A stretch of DNA of 64,000 nucleotides from assembly GCA_016801845.1 (NCBI GenBank), contig CM028919.1, positions 15,025,001 to 15,089,000 on the forward strand. The letters run 5' to 3'. Made by a program: the position numbers and the translations under genes. Shown in pieces: positions 1 to 12,674 of this stretch; the first letter of the stretch is position 1, and every line of letters starts with the position of its first letter. This DNA is from Polydactylus sextarius (lineage: Eukaryota; Chordata; Actinopteri; Polynemidae). Below the pieces are notes generated by a model, which had not been told where the DNA came from, made no database searches, and saw nothing but the letters and a program-made list of their open reading frames with translations.

Positions 1-260
1 AACCTGGCACATCATCCTCAGATGATCTCTCTGACTCAGCTCTTCCACTCTTCTTCCTTCCTTTTTTTCGCTCATTGAGTCAATCACCTGCCCAGTTGTC
101 CAAGTTCATTTTTTTTAAGTTTCTTTCTGGCAAATCCCTTCAACTCCCACACTTATTGACAGCTGGTCTCTCGTTCTCACTGCTCGAATCAGACGGTTTA
201 TTTCTCCCTGTCTCTCATCCTCTTTATATCTATATTGTGTTTCTGTTTCTGTCTCCTCAG

Positions 261-3200
261 GTCAGAGGTGTCTGCGCCACAGTACCAGAGTGTTGGACAC
301 TCAGGTGTTGATCAGTCCATCACAGGAACAGGTTCAATCTGAGGTGAGCTGAAATGATTCTGACCACTTTTTAATAATAAATGAATGTAGTCTCTTTCTA
401 AATTAGATCTGAAACAAAGTAGGGAACATTATTCTGTTTGCATGTTTAGAAATACTCTTCTTGTACTTTGTATTTAATGTGATTTTTCACAAAAACACAG
501 AAAGTTTTGTTAGAATTTTGTCAGGTATTCAAATTGTGTAAGTGAACTTATGTCTATGATTAATTGTACATGGACCTTATATTAAAAATATTTTGAGATT
601 TAAAAAGCCTGTTAGGTTCTGAAGTACACTATGTGTTATTTGTTGATTTTTCTCTTTTCCTGCATTATTTAATTTTGCTCTACTGTTCCCCTTTTGATTG
701 TAAAATGGTGTAAAATGGCATCACAAAACAACCCATCTTACCACGTCTGTCTCCTGGTCAGGTCTTTGCTCTGCTGTCAAAGGAATCAGCTCATAAGCTG
801 TTGATCTTGGCTGGTCAGAGCGAGGAGGAAAGTGGTGACCTGCTGTTTCACAAAGGACTGTTCTCACCACACCAGCTGAGACAAATACTAAAGGAGCAGG
901 TAACGCCTAATCCCTTTCCTATTTTTCCTAGTTCTTTCCTATAAAGCAGCAAATCCTCCTTTTTTCTATAAAACATATGCTATGGAGGCATTTTAACTAA
1001 GCATCATTTGAATAATTATTATGGAGCTACCATAAACATATCTTTGTTGGGTCAGGAAGATAGAAGATGTTGTCTGTGTCTTCAGTTTATAGATCAAGAG
1101 AGCTCTGCCTCGTCCTCCAAGCTCAGCCTGACCCTCAGCTGTCCCAACATCGGTGAGTGGAGGAAGACTCTCCTGGGGAACCAGCCTCTGCAGGGTCCGT
1201 TCACGCTTCACATCAATCCCCCAGAGTTGCTGCCTGCCATGGAAGCCCTGGGGGAATTCACCTCCCTCATCTCCAGCACCCTCTGCCCTCCATCCACCTT
1301 TGACCTCCTGCCTCCTCCCACCACCGTTGGTTTCCTCAAGTTGTCCCGTCCCTGCTGCTACGTGTTCCCCGCCGGCCGCGGAGACTGTGCCTTCTTTGCT
1401 GTTAATGGGTTCACCGTGTTGGTGGATGGAGGCTCAGACACTCAAGCCTGTTTCTGGAAGCTGGTCCGCCACCTTGACCGCGTTGATGCAATTTTGTTGA
1501 CGCACATTGGAACAGAAAACCTGCCGGGGGTCAACACTTTCCTGGAGAGGAAGGTGGCAGAGCTGGAGCTGAGCTCTGATGTCAAAGGTTAGATTAAAAT
1601 ATTTTTGATGATTCTGAAGTAATTTAATGAGTCTTCTTTACTTGCTTGACCTTAAAATTTCTCCCTGCTTGTCTGTTTCCTTTTTATTCTTTAATTTGAG
1701 CAGATGACTTGTCTAAGAGGCTGATCTCCCCAGAACTTGGAGTTGTGTTTTTTAACGCCCCCAGCAGGTTGCAGATGGAACAACAGCCCTGTGAGTACAT
1801 TAAAAACTACTCTATTTAAGTGTTGAAGTAAATAACATACTTCTATTCATCTGGAAGTTTCTTTAAATGTTGTGGCAGATCAGGATATAGCTAAACTCAG
1901 AACAGAGGTGACAAATCATACATTTGTAAAGTAAGATCTTATTTTGATGATTTTTTTTTTTTTTTTTTAAAGATTTCTGATTTTCAGAGGTAAAAAATCC
2001 AGTATTTATTGTTTATAGATACCAAACAAGTATGTATTTTACTTTTGTTTTTGCAAAATTTAACACAAAAATTTATTCTTGACCTCCGACCTGCTGTGTT
2101 TACTAGGTTTTTAATAACTTTTCAAAAATATTCCAAACATATTTTGAATCCGACTATATTTTACATTTAGGGTTAATATCTGCAGATTATTGTTGTCACA
2201 TTACCACAAGCTAAACAATGAAACTATAACTTAATTTAGTTTTACATTATTGATACAGTCTGATAATCTTAATAGTCTCTTGATAGCAATCAGTTAATCA
2301 ATCAATTTCATGCCTATTGCTAAGTGGCTACCGAGCTATAACGTAAAGTCATCTCCAGATGATGAAAACAAATGGTCATGGGCACAATGCCAGGCTTAGA
2401 GGTCTGCTAACAGGCTGTGTAACCACCACCACCAGCATTATGTAAAAAGATTTCTGAATGCTAATGTGATTCTCCTCCTGTCAGGTGTGGACAATGTCCT
2501 GAAAAGCACACACCAGGCAGCACTAACCCTACAGTTACTGCAGAAGTTAGACATCAGACCACAACCAATGTTTCGGCCTCAAGGAGTTCCCATTGAGCCA
2601 CTGACCCTGTTTCAGAAAATGGGAGTGGGGCAGCTGGATCTGTACATCCTTAGTCCCAGCAAAAACAGCCAGGAGTACCAGACACTAATGCAAAACTGGC
2701 CTGATGCAGTGTCATCAGCATCCAAGTCCCAAACGGTCCCTCTCACTGCGTTGGCCTCGGTGTCTGCTCTGCTTGTGTGGCATCCAGCGTGCCCTCAAGA
2801 AAAGGTGGTCAGGGTGCTGTTCCCCGGTGCTACCCCACAGGTGAAGTTGCTGCAGGGCCTGGAGAAGCTGAAGGGTCTGGCCTTCCTCCAAAAACCAACA
2901 GTGACAACAGGGGACCTGGAGAAACTTGGGGAAGACAGTAAGACAAAGAGGACCGAGAGTCAAGATAGCAGCAGGTCACAAGGGAAGGAAACAATAACAA
3001 AACATGGGAAAGAAAGAGGTGTTAGAGAAGAGGTTAAGGAGGTGTCAATGAAGGAAAAGGGGAAAGGATTAAATGGAACTGGTGCAAAGGACACTGATAA
3101 AAGCAAAATCAAAGAGGTAGGTACTAAGCAAAAAACAGCAACTTCAGAGAAGAATGTATCAAAGAAAGGAGGAGGGAAGGATGGGAAAAAGGAGGAGAAT

Positions 3201-5821
3201 GGTCAAGTGAAAAAGGAGAGTCTCCCTTCTAAACCAAAGACTGAAAATAAAACTAAGATTAAGAAAGAAGCAAAAAATGACTCTAAAATGGGAGTGAAGA
3301 AAACAAGAAAGCCATCAGGAAAGGATGCAAATGATGGCAAGAAGGCACAAGTAAGCAGTGAACTGTCAAATAACTCATCAAAACCTGATGCTGAGGCAGA
3401 CTGCCCTGCTACAGAGCAGCACAGTCAAAAACTGGACAAAGAACCTGACGAGAACGCTTGTGGTTCCAAAATGTCCACCCCTGAGGATATGACGACTGAT
3501 TTTCTCAGGCTGCGGGAAGAAACTGAACGAGAAAAGGTGCAGGTGGAAACAGCAGAGGAAACAATGCAGAAAATCAGTGAGTCAGGAAATGGAAAGAGTC
3601 TTGGAGGTCTGATCAACGAGCCAAGTAATGAAGCTGCTGAGGCACCAGGGGACGAGGCATCAGGTGGCGCAGAGATAATGGGAGGAAAGAGTGGTGATAA
3701 TGACGAGCGAAAGGAGGTTGGAGCTGGAGAGAAAGCTGGTGTTGACATTCAGGGAGGATCTGTGGACCAGCCTGGAAATTCTACCAAACCAGCAAAGGTT
3801 GTGGGATTTCCATCTCCTTTGAACAAGGTGCCAAAGAACGAACGCACAGTCCAGTTAGACTTAACTCCGACTGAGTACACTCTCTTAGACGGGGCATTGA
3901 AACACAGCCCTCCATCAAGATCCTCCCCAGAAAACCAGGCCCCAGTCAGCCCTGATGAGGAGACGGTAGAACCGGCCTCTCCTGACTCACGGCCCAACAG
4001 CGCAGGCCACACTCCTTATTGTCTTTCCCCTGATGATGTTTGGTGCAATAGGGCCACTCTTAGCAGATTACAGGCCCAGATGACTGAGTCAGACTCTACT
4101 GATGTCAACCAGCAAAATGGATCATCCAAACAAAGTGAGGGGCAACTATACCAACCCAAGAACAACCCAGAGAGCCACACAAATCCCAGGGAGAAGCATC
4201 TAAGTTTCCTTTCTCTTGGTACATTTAAAGATGGATCTTCAGACCCTTCTCCTTCTGTGGCAACAACCACCACTACACACTCCATGCCAGCAGAGGTGAG
4301 CTCACCTCAGTCCACGGAAGTAGATGAATCACTGTCCATGTCCTTCGAGCAGGGACCAACCAACGTGAGCCAGAGAGAGGCCGATGACAGCGGTCATCAC
4401 TCCCACTCCAATGGAGGACATTTCACAGGGATGTCTCTACCGATGAAGAAGCCTCCCAGATCTTTAGGTCTAGGATCAGAGATGGGGCGACCTCCAGCTC
4501 CTAACACACTTCAGTTTGAGGCGTCGCCTCATGATGTGGATCTTTGTCTGGTTTCTCCTTGTGAGTTCAAACATTTCAAACCTCCTGATTCGAGCTCAGG
4601 TCCCAGCGAACCGTCCAGAGGAGCCTTTGCTCCACATCATCACGGTGGCAACAATAACAACCCAAAGGACACGTCACCCAGTGAATCAAACGCTCCAGTT
4701 TGTACAGAGGACTGCCCATCCACTACAGCAGATGGAGTTCTGGACTCAGATGAGGATGAATCATGTAGTGAGCCAACTCACTCCCCTCACGACCACTGCA
4801 CCAGTCAGGCTCTGCCCCCAGACCCTCTGCCTGCCCCACTTAGGGACAGTCCACCTCTGCCACCACATCCTGACACTTTGATGCCTGTTCCTCAGTCTGA
4901 AACTGACCTCCTCATGAAGAGAACTAAAACCAGCGGCATGCGAGGGAAGAAAACACCAGGGGTGAGTTTGTCTTGTTAGCAAAGAAGAAAAGTGCATTTA
5001 GGATACATTTGCTGGAACCTAACCTGAATTGTCTTGTGTACAATTATGCTTATTTTATGTTATCAGGTTATTGAAGGGTCCCAAAGATCAGGCTCAGGGA
5101 AAAACAAGACAGGGAGCCAAACTGGAGTCACAAAAGGGAACGTCTCTTTAACTCGTACGCCTTCGTCCAACACCCGCTCAGCACCAGCAAAATCCTCCCC
5201 CAGCCCAAGTATGGATCTTTTCTTCTCTGTCCACAGACCCCTTTCGCTTGGTGTTTTCATTTTCATACAGGAGTTTCTCTCTTTCCCTTCTGTCACAGGT
5301 TCTAAGTCTACCTCCGTTGGTGAAGTCAGTGTGTATGTGGACTTGGCCTACATCCCTTCAGGAGCCTCCTCACCAACGGTCAACGTAGATTTCTTCAGGT
5401 GTGTTCGCTCCTCTTGCTACATCATCAGCGGTGACAGTCCGGAGAGAGAGGAGCTCATGAAGCACACACTGGACGCTTTAATGGATGGAAAGATATTCTG
5501 GCCTGAAACTATGCAGGTAGACTCATGTAAAACATATAAATGTAATACATGATCTTGAGTTGCAGTCTGAACAATGAACTGTTCACCAGAGCCATTTCAT
5601 CAAAAACTGTAAGCAAATTAAAGACAACTTACTTACTCATCTTTCCTTCTTCGGTGTATCTCCAGGTGACAGTGATCCCCACCTTTGAGTCGGTGTCGAT
5701 GCAGGCGTGGTACCAGCAGACACTGGACAGACAGAGAGAACTGAGCATCACTGTCCTGGGATCCAACAGCACCGTCGCCATGCAGGACGAGACCTTTCCT
5801 GCTTGCAAGATAGAGTTCTGA
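261..5821 (+). CDS. map1s: Microtubule-associated protein 1S (partial, 5' end outside window)
   Basis: Eight coding exons with GT-AG borders and consistent phase: 261-343, 762-899, 1086-1587, 1704-1790, 2485-4961, 5067-5208, 5299-5516 and 5666-5821 (TGA). They encode about 1266 residues, so the protein is longer than human MAP1S even without its N-terminus. The N-terminal heavy-chain part matches the MAP1 family (CCYVFPAGRGD, FAVNGFTVLVDGG, FWKLVRHLDRVDAILLTH, EKVVRVLFPG). The 2.5-kb exon holds a long Lys/Glu-rich, low-complexity stretch (about 2935-3360) and then the conserved STEVDESLSMSFEQ and SPHDVDLCLVSPCEF blocks. The C-terminal light chain has VYVDLAYIPSG, CYIISGDSPERE, WYQQTLDRQRELSITVLGSN and FPACKIEF. 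Family role: the protein is cleaved into heavy and light chains, binds microtubules, and links mitochondria and autophagosomes to them. The short heavy chain favours MAP1S over MAP1A/MAP1B. One or more 5' exons are missing only because the window starts inside the gene. Confidence 0.93.
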
Positions 5822-8800
5822 GGCATGTTGTGAGATGCAGATGTGGAGAGTGAACATGATCTTAAGCAAGGAAATGTGTGTGTGTGTGTGATAGAGAAAA
5901 AATGAGTCTGGAGTAAAGAGTGACAGAAATAGAGAGGTAGGAAACATAAGGCCCATTACTGCACGAAAATGACTGAATGTGTAATAAAATGGGGTCGTCT
6001 TCACCCCTTAATTCTCTTTATCCGTGGAGAAGGACACATCCCTGTTGGGAACACTGCATGTTTTTTTTTTTTTTTTTTGTTTTTACCAATGACCCTGTGC
6101 CAAACAGGAGAGGAGATCACAATATCACCAAACAGGTAGATCCACATGAAAGCTGATGTTGTAGATTAGTTAAACTAGTTAGCATACATGGAGTTAACGC
6201 CACTGTGTGTTGGATGTTTTCTCAATAATTTAAGCACTGATGTTTGGCAGCAGCCTGTGCCGTGTTTCTGAGCCTGTTTAGCTGCTTTTAACGCAACATT
6301 TAACATTCAACCTGAGAGGAATTCAAGGATTATACAGCTCGAGAGGTTCCCCAAATGGTAAACGTATGTAAACCTTTGTTTGTAAAAGCATTGTTTGCTT
6401 TGTATTTATTATATTTGACTACATTTGACAGCGTGCAGTCAAGTGTTTGTTGTGAGCACACATGAGCTGAACTGTGCTTTAACAAGTATCTGCTGAACAA
6501 ACACTGATGACGCTGATGTATCCGCTGTTAGTGAGTGATAATCACCCGCTGGATCTGAGATTACAAGGATTAAGAGTACCACATTAAATTTAATAGCATT
6601 GCAGCAATCATCTCCTTAAGGATGGTACCATAATTGTAATCCATTACAAATGCTTATAGTCACGCTAATCAGGAACTGCACCGCAAATGCTTTTGTAGAA
6701 TTATATGTTCACTTGTTATCTCACTAAAAAAAAAAAAAAACAAACATTAGAAGTAACGATGTGTTTTAATTGTGAATATGATGGATATGATCATACAGTG
6801 TATCGCAGAAACTATTTTGCACTGCATTAAATCAAAATTTAGTCCCAGCGGGTGGTGATGAGAACTTTCTTAGTTGTAATGAGTAAATAAGAATAAATGA
6901 AAAAACAAAGTTTAGTCCTAATTAGAGGCAAGGTAATCCTGAAAGTGAGAGTAATCTAAATTATATAATATAATACACATTTGGGTAATTCACACGTAAT
7001 TTGGAACTAGATATGTGGAAAGTATATATCCTTGTGGTAAATTCCTCTGTGAATCTAATCCCACACTCTATTTTTCCTGTAATTAATAGATTTAAAATGA
7101 CCTTAAATGCAAATTAGAGGTAGTTATTGGAAATATTGAATGTAAAGGAATATACTTAAACCTCTCAAAACCTGCCTATCTGTTGTCTTGCCTTTTTCTA
7201 TCCTTTCATCCAAGTTTTCAAGAATAGATGTCATGCTAAGAAAACTCTGATTACCTGTCTGGCTTTTTAAGTCCTTAAAAAGGATTAGTTCACACAATGT
7301 GGGAAACGGTTTCCATTACCAAAGCATGAGCTCAGAAAGAAACCACTGACCTTTCTCCTCTCCATCTGAATGCTGCCTCCAAATATTAAAAAAAGATGTC
7401 ACTTTCACTCAGCATTTGAATCCTCTGAAGGATATTTTGTAATTATATAAATGCACTATTGTATAATTTTATCATAAACCTATATTGTCCTTGAGAAAAA
7501 ATCTAATTTGTTTTATTTTGTGCACTCAGTTTATTATTTTTTATGATATGTCAAATGGTGTATATCAAGTTTAACCTTTCACATGTTCAATGTTTAAAAA
7601 TCCAATGATTCCCCTCAAATTTTATACACACTTTTCTGCAAAACCTCTGCCAGATTGAATAATTTATTGGGATTGGACGTTTAGATTGAAATTATAGCCA
7701 ACAATTATTTGATCCCCACAGTAGCCAAGTGAAATGTAACTATACCTGTAAATGTCCCGCATGTATGAAATACTGTATGTACTGTATGTTGTTTCATTCA
7801 TGATATTCATGAGGACGGAGAGCTGTGAGAAAGCGATGGCAGAGCAGGTTGTTGGATGAAAAACTTCATTGTGGGGATAAACATTGTGAAACTTTCACTT
7901 TGTAATTGTCTGTAAGTACATGCAATGTCAAAATGTGTGGATTATGGGGTTGGGAGTAATGTACGAATAAAGAATGTGCATCACCATAAAAAAAGATCTG
8001 TTGAGATTTAAAACAAATACATGCAACCTTGAGGATACTCAATCAAATATAATGAATGTGCTGCAACTCAAAACCAACCAGTGATGAAGTTCTTGTTTTG
8101 TAATTTCAACCTAAAGAGTCATAACGACAGTGTGAGGGACATAGAGTTGAGTGGAGACAAATCTTTATGTTTTAAACCAGTGTCAAACTCAAAATAACAT
8201 GTGACTTGTGGTAGTGAGGAGACGGTTCCTACAGACAAACCAACGTGTCCTGAACTTTATAAATGTCCACACAGATTCTTTAGAAGATTGTTGATCAAGT
8301 CACTACGTTACCTGAAGTTGTTTTACTGTCGACATCGTCTTAAAGAAAAGTCTGTAAAGTTGATTGTTGAATGCAGGTTGAGTTACTGTTAGAGCAATCT
8401 CCAAACAGTTAGACTGTGTTGTTTTCTGCAGCTCATTTCATTTTCTCTTCAATACCAGTCTACACTGTCACAATCAACTTTTAAGGACTTTCAAGATGGT
8501 GTCAACAGGAAAACAACTTCAGGTAATTTACTTTAAACTCAAGTTACTTAAACTAAATTTAAACTCTAAACATATGAAGATATGAATAAATACCTTGTGT
8601 GGTTTTTGAATATTTGCACTTTATTATTACTTTATTGTTAACTGCATGATCTAAATCAACTTATCTTTATTTGTGTGAATGAATAAATGTTGAGCCACAG
8701 TCTGCTCAGGTGAACAACAGCACCACCAAGAGGACTCCTCCGACATTAGACTATTTGTGAGACTTTTAGCCAAAACAAAGTGAAATGTAAAGAAAGGAGC

Positions 8801-8990
8801 AGCATCCAACAGCAAACCTCTCTGGTTATTTAAATAACTTTAATGCCCAAAACACACAGCCTCTTTAAAGTAGAATAAAGTCTGAGAATAGTTGTTTCCC
8901 CCTTTCCCCATCGATTATCTCTCAATTAGATGTCAACTGTCAACAAACTTCTGTTCTTCTCTGACAGCATTTAAAGAAAGAAGCAGAGGT
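5822..8990. other. map1s 3' UTR / intergenic, AT-rich
   Basis: No long open reading frame or recognisable gene. The stretch is AT-rich with several homopolymer A/T runs (for example near 6061 and 6726). It probably holds the map1s 3' UTR followed by intergenic DNA leading to the ifi44-like promoter. Confidence 0.6.
5983..7971 (+). other. Candidate polyadenylation signals of map1s
   Basis: AATAAA occurs 162 bases after the stop codon (5983-5988) and again at 7966-7971, where it is followed by GT-rich sequence. Either could end the map1s transcript; use of the second would give a 3' UTR of about 2.2 kb. The choice cannot be made from sequence alone. Confidence 0.4.
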
Positions 8991-8994
8991 GTTA

Positions 8995-9176
8995 CTTTAA
9001 TAGCTTCAAACTTTCACAATCCTGACTTATGTTTGTGCTCCACCCTTAAGAGATTCATCGTGCACAGTGATAACTCAGTTTCATTTCTGCTTTGGCATCA
9101 AAGGGGAAACACACACAGACACCAGACCACAGCAGCCTGCTGCTGTTTACATCTTCACTTTTTTGTTCTAGCACAG
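8995..9176 (+). promoter_or_regulatory. Promoter and noncoding first exon of ifi44-like copy 1, with ISRE-like site
   Basis: AGTTTCATTTCTG at 9077-9089 resembles an interferon-stimulated response element (AGTTTCNNTTTC), but the two TTTC half-sites are one base apart rather than two. About 85 bases downstream CACAG/GTGAGT at 9176/9177 is a good splice donor, and the next acceptor (9729) precedes the ATG exon, so this is a probable untranslated exon 1. A homologous, diverged block lies before copy 2 (about 13645-13806). Conservation of motif and donor between copies supports function. The transcription start is not defined. Confidence 0.55.
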
Positions 9177-9497
9177 GTGAGTTTGATGGACATCCACATA
9201 TATGTTCAGACAGAACAACTTGCAGCCGTAGCAGATGAAATTTGAATCACTTTATTTCACAAACATAGTTTGTTATGGAGGATTGGCATCAGGTTTCACT
9301 TTTGCTTTTTTTGTGAGGGTATTTTTCCTTCATGTGAAATAACTTCTAAGCTTTGAACTTAACTGTGTTACTTTGTTACATGGTGTAAATACAAACTTTT
9401 ATTAGTGAGTGTGAAAACCGCACCTCATTATTTGGCATGAATAACAATTAGAGAATATTATGGCATAGAAAATAGAAAATGAAACTAACCCTTCATT

Positions 9498-9498
<1 letters not shown>

Positions 9499-9541
<43 letters not shown>
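9499..9541. repeat. (GT)n-(GA)n microsatellite
   Basis: An uninterrupted GT run passes into a short GA run. It lies in the intron between the noncoding exon and the ATG exon of ifi44-like copy 1. Confidence 0.95.
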
Positions 9542-9542
<1 letters not shown>

Positions 9543-9755
9543 AGGTATTGGTAGTAGCTCTACAACAAAAAAGTCATAAAGGATGTAGATGAGGCTTGAT
9601 AAAACACAGTAATTAACAACAAAAATAAACACAAATAAAAATACAGTTTCATAGTGTTTTGTAATAATTTAACAGTAACATATCTTCTAATTTACTGAAG
9701 TTTTTCAAATTCATTCTCTGCATCCTCAGGTGTGTTTAGACCTCTAGCCTCCATC

Positions 9756-11797
9756 ATGCCTGTGGTCACATCCAGCCTGTCTAAAGTTCAGGAGAAGAAG
9801 CTACACTCTCTCATGGATCATGTCAAACTCCACCTCCTCTACAAAGCCAGCGTTCACAGTTTCACTGCTGCTGCTTTCCATAAGTACTGTGACAACCAGG
9901 GGCCCACAATTACCATCGCCTACAACGCTGCTGGGTTTGCTTTTGGTGCTTACACCTCTAAGGATTACACCCAGAGTGGAGGCGACGTCAATGATGAGAA
10001 GGCTTTTCTCTACAGCATCAGAGCAGAGGGAAATCAGGTGCTGAGGGTGCAAGGTATCAGGGGAAGGTGTGCTTTCACAGATGGTGATACTGGTCCAAAT
10101 TATGGTGCTTTGCTGTTCCTGGTTAACAATGAACCTCAGGTCCAGTCAAACCCAGGGACGAACTTCCATTTTGAGGCAGAAGCAATGCACGGAAATGACT
10201 TAAAACTGACTGAGTTTGAAGTGTATCGAGTTGAAGGTGAGTGACAATAAGCACTTTGAGTTATAAACTATGGACAGTGTCCTAGATATACTAAGTCTAT
10301 TTTACTAGTGACAATGAATCTGTCTCTGTGAGTGAATGAAAGTTAGAATAAAATGAGTCAACATGTCACAATGAATTTATTTCCCACAGATATGGGAAGT
10401 CTTCTGGCAAAACCCTGGAGAAACATCCAGTGGACTGCTGAGTATGTAGAAACCCAACCAACTTTTTCCTTTGTCTCCTCCTAAATGTGGTGTATTAACA
10501 TTTGTATTGTCTGTAGGAGAAGGCAGAAGTTGATGAAGACTATTCAAAACTATGAGTCAGGCATCAAAACAGTTCATCAAGCCCGGGTTTTATTGGTCGG
10601 TCCAGTTGGTGCTGGCAAGTCCAGCTTCTTCAACTCCATAAATTCAGCCTTTCGAGGCCACATGACGTCTCAGGCCATCGCTGGTACAGCAGGGACGAGC
10701 GTGACCACTCAGGTACCAGAAAAGAGTTACACTTGTTAAAGTAGTGACAGTTCAACTGACTGCACATGCTCCCACCTAAACAGACAGTTATGTTGAATGA
10801 AATGTTAATGTTTCTTCTGTAGTTTCGCACCTATACGATCAAGACAGGGAAAGGTGGTAGCGCTGTTCCTCTGGTCCTGTGTGACACAATGGGGCTGGAG
10901 GAAAACCCTGGTGCTGGTTTGGACTTGGAGGACTTGGTCAACATCTACAAGGGTCACATCAAGGATCGCTACCAGGTCTCCTTTATAACCAGCTAGCTAC
11001 TTTCCTATGACTGATTTAACAGTTCTCATGGGAACTGTTGAGATTATTAAGTCTTCTCTTTCTCTTTCTCTTTCTCTTTCAGTTTAGTCCCTCTGCTCCA
11101 CTCATGGAGACTGCTCCTGGTTTCAAGAAACAAGTGACTCTGAATGATGCGATTCACTGTGTGGTTTATGTGGTCGACACCTGCAAGGTTTCTCTCCTTA
11201 CCCAGAAAATGCTGGACAAGTTTGCTGCCATCCGTAAAAAGACCAACCAGCTGGGTTAGTTATACAAATCTTCTGTTCATACTCTCAACAAATACCTTCA
11301 TTTGTTTTCACTCTCTGTTGTTGTGATTTCTTTCCTCTTCTGATTCTTTGCAGGGATTCCTCAGCTGCTTCTGATGACCAAAGTAGATGAAGCTTGTCCA
11401 CTTGTGGCAGAAGACTTGAAGAACGTTTATCGCAGCGTTTACATCCAGAAAAAGGTTTTTACAGTTATAAATTAAATAAGACAGGAATGTATTGTGTTGG
11501 TATTTGGAAATTAACCTGTGTATATTTGTCTGCTGTTTTTAGGCAAGGGATTTAAGTGAGTCTCTGGGCATCCCCGTGACCTGTGTAATGCCAGTGAAGA
11601 ACTACAGTGAGGAGCTGGAGCTGGACCAGGACACCGACATATTGCTCTTCTCTGCTGTGGAGCAGATGCTGAACTACGCAGACAGCTTCTTTGAGAACCA
11701 GGAGATGGAGGAGGTGAACGAAAACCTGGAGCTCTACAGATCCAGTGATTGTTCACGCCTCAACCCAACAATGCGTAAAGAGCAGAACATCGTTTGA
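9756..11797 (+). CDS. Interferon-induced protein 44-like GTPase, tandem copy 1
   Basis: Seven coding exons: 9756-10236, 10390-10441, 10517-10712, 10823-10975, 11083-11254, 11354-11454 and 11543-11797 (TGA). They give 469 residues, close to IFI44 and IFI44L. The start is the ATG at 9756, inside the exon beginning at 9730 (MPVVTSSLSKVQEKKL). Residues about 1-160 form a TLDc-type domain (LLYKASVHSFTAAAFHKYC, NQGPTITIAYN, GAYTSKDY). The GTPase domain follows: P-loop GPVGAGKSSFFNSI, the region LCDTMGLEE (DxxG), and LLMTKVDEA as the probable G4 motif. Family knowledge: IFI44 proteins are cytoplasmic, interferon-induced and linked to antiviral and antiproliferative responses; their biochemistry is poorly defined. 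The gene body is almost identical to copy 2 about 5.2 kb away. IFI44 and IFI44L cannot be told apart by eye. Confidence 0.92.
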
Positions 11798-12410
11798 AAG
11801 ACAAAAAACTGTCATTCATTCAAGATTGTGGATAAAATATAACAATTAAAATGCTGGATATTGGTTGGACAAGAGTTAATCGGTTTCTATGGTTGTTTTT
11901 CTGTTTTATGACCTGCAGAAGAAAAACATTATATATGGTGGGTTGATGGATGGTAACTATAGCTTAAGACTAAAGAATCAACTGTTATATATTAGATTCA
12001 GCTGAGGTATGGAAGTCTGTTACCCTTTGAAAAGTGTTTGTGTTTCTTTTATTTTATCTTGGAGCAGAAAACTGTATGACTTAAAAGTCTTGCTATTTGT
12101 TTTCTAGAGAGATAACAGATTACAGACGACCAATAGACGGCATCATTTTATTTTCATAATCACTGCCGTTCAGTCATGCACATGCTGCACTAGTGTTTCT
12201 GATGGTAGAACATAATCAAGAACTTCAATCTTTTTAATCAGCTGAATTTGAATCGCTTGCTTTTTAAAATAAATAATCATTTCTGTTTATTACTGTTCTT
12301 GCACTGTAATGTCACAAAGCAATACAGAATTATAAAGCAGTTGTGTGCCTGTGTTGTGAAATATCATCACTCACTGTAACAAATATAAATAAAGTCTCAA
12401 TCATGCACAC
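11798..12410 (+). other. 3' flank of ifi44-like copy 1
   Basis: No open reading frame of note. AATAAA at 12388-12393 is a possible polyadenylation signal. The stretch is homologous to 17001-17645 behind copy 2 (shared pieces such as CATCATTTTATTTTCATAAT) but clearly diverged, so the old duplication unit extends at least to about 12410. Confidence 0.6.
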
Positions 12411-12674
12411 GATAAACACTGGAGTTTCTGTCTCTGTTTCTCAGATTAAGGGCAGTTTTACAATTTGGTTGGTCCCTGTGTTGGAACCAGGGGTGAATAG
12501 TAACAGTAAATCAGGAATTAGTGATTCGTTGTTAACGTCAGTCTTAAACACAAGTCTCAACAAGGTTGTTTTCATGCCACTGAAATGTTCACCCATTCAT
12601 TTGGGTGAATAAAGCTGTGGAGCCCAGTAGGTGCAAAAATAAATGTGATGATGTTAACATAAGGTTAGGTCAAG

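Noticed and set aside
9732..9755. Upstream GTG start for ifi44-like copy 1 (and 14937 for copy 2)
   Set aside because: The frame is open upstream, but GTG is not expected as a start here, and the ATG at 9756/14961 gives the family-length N-terminus.
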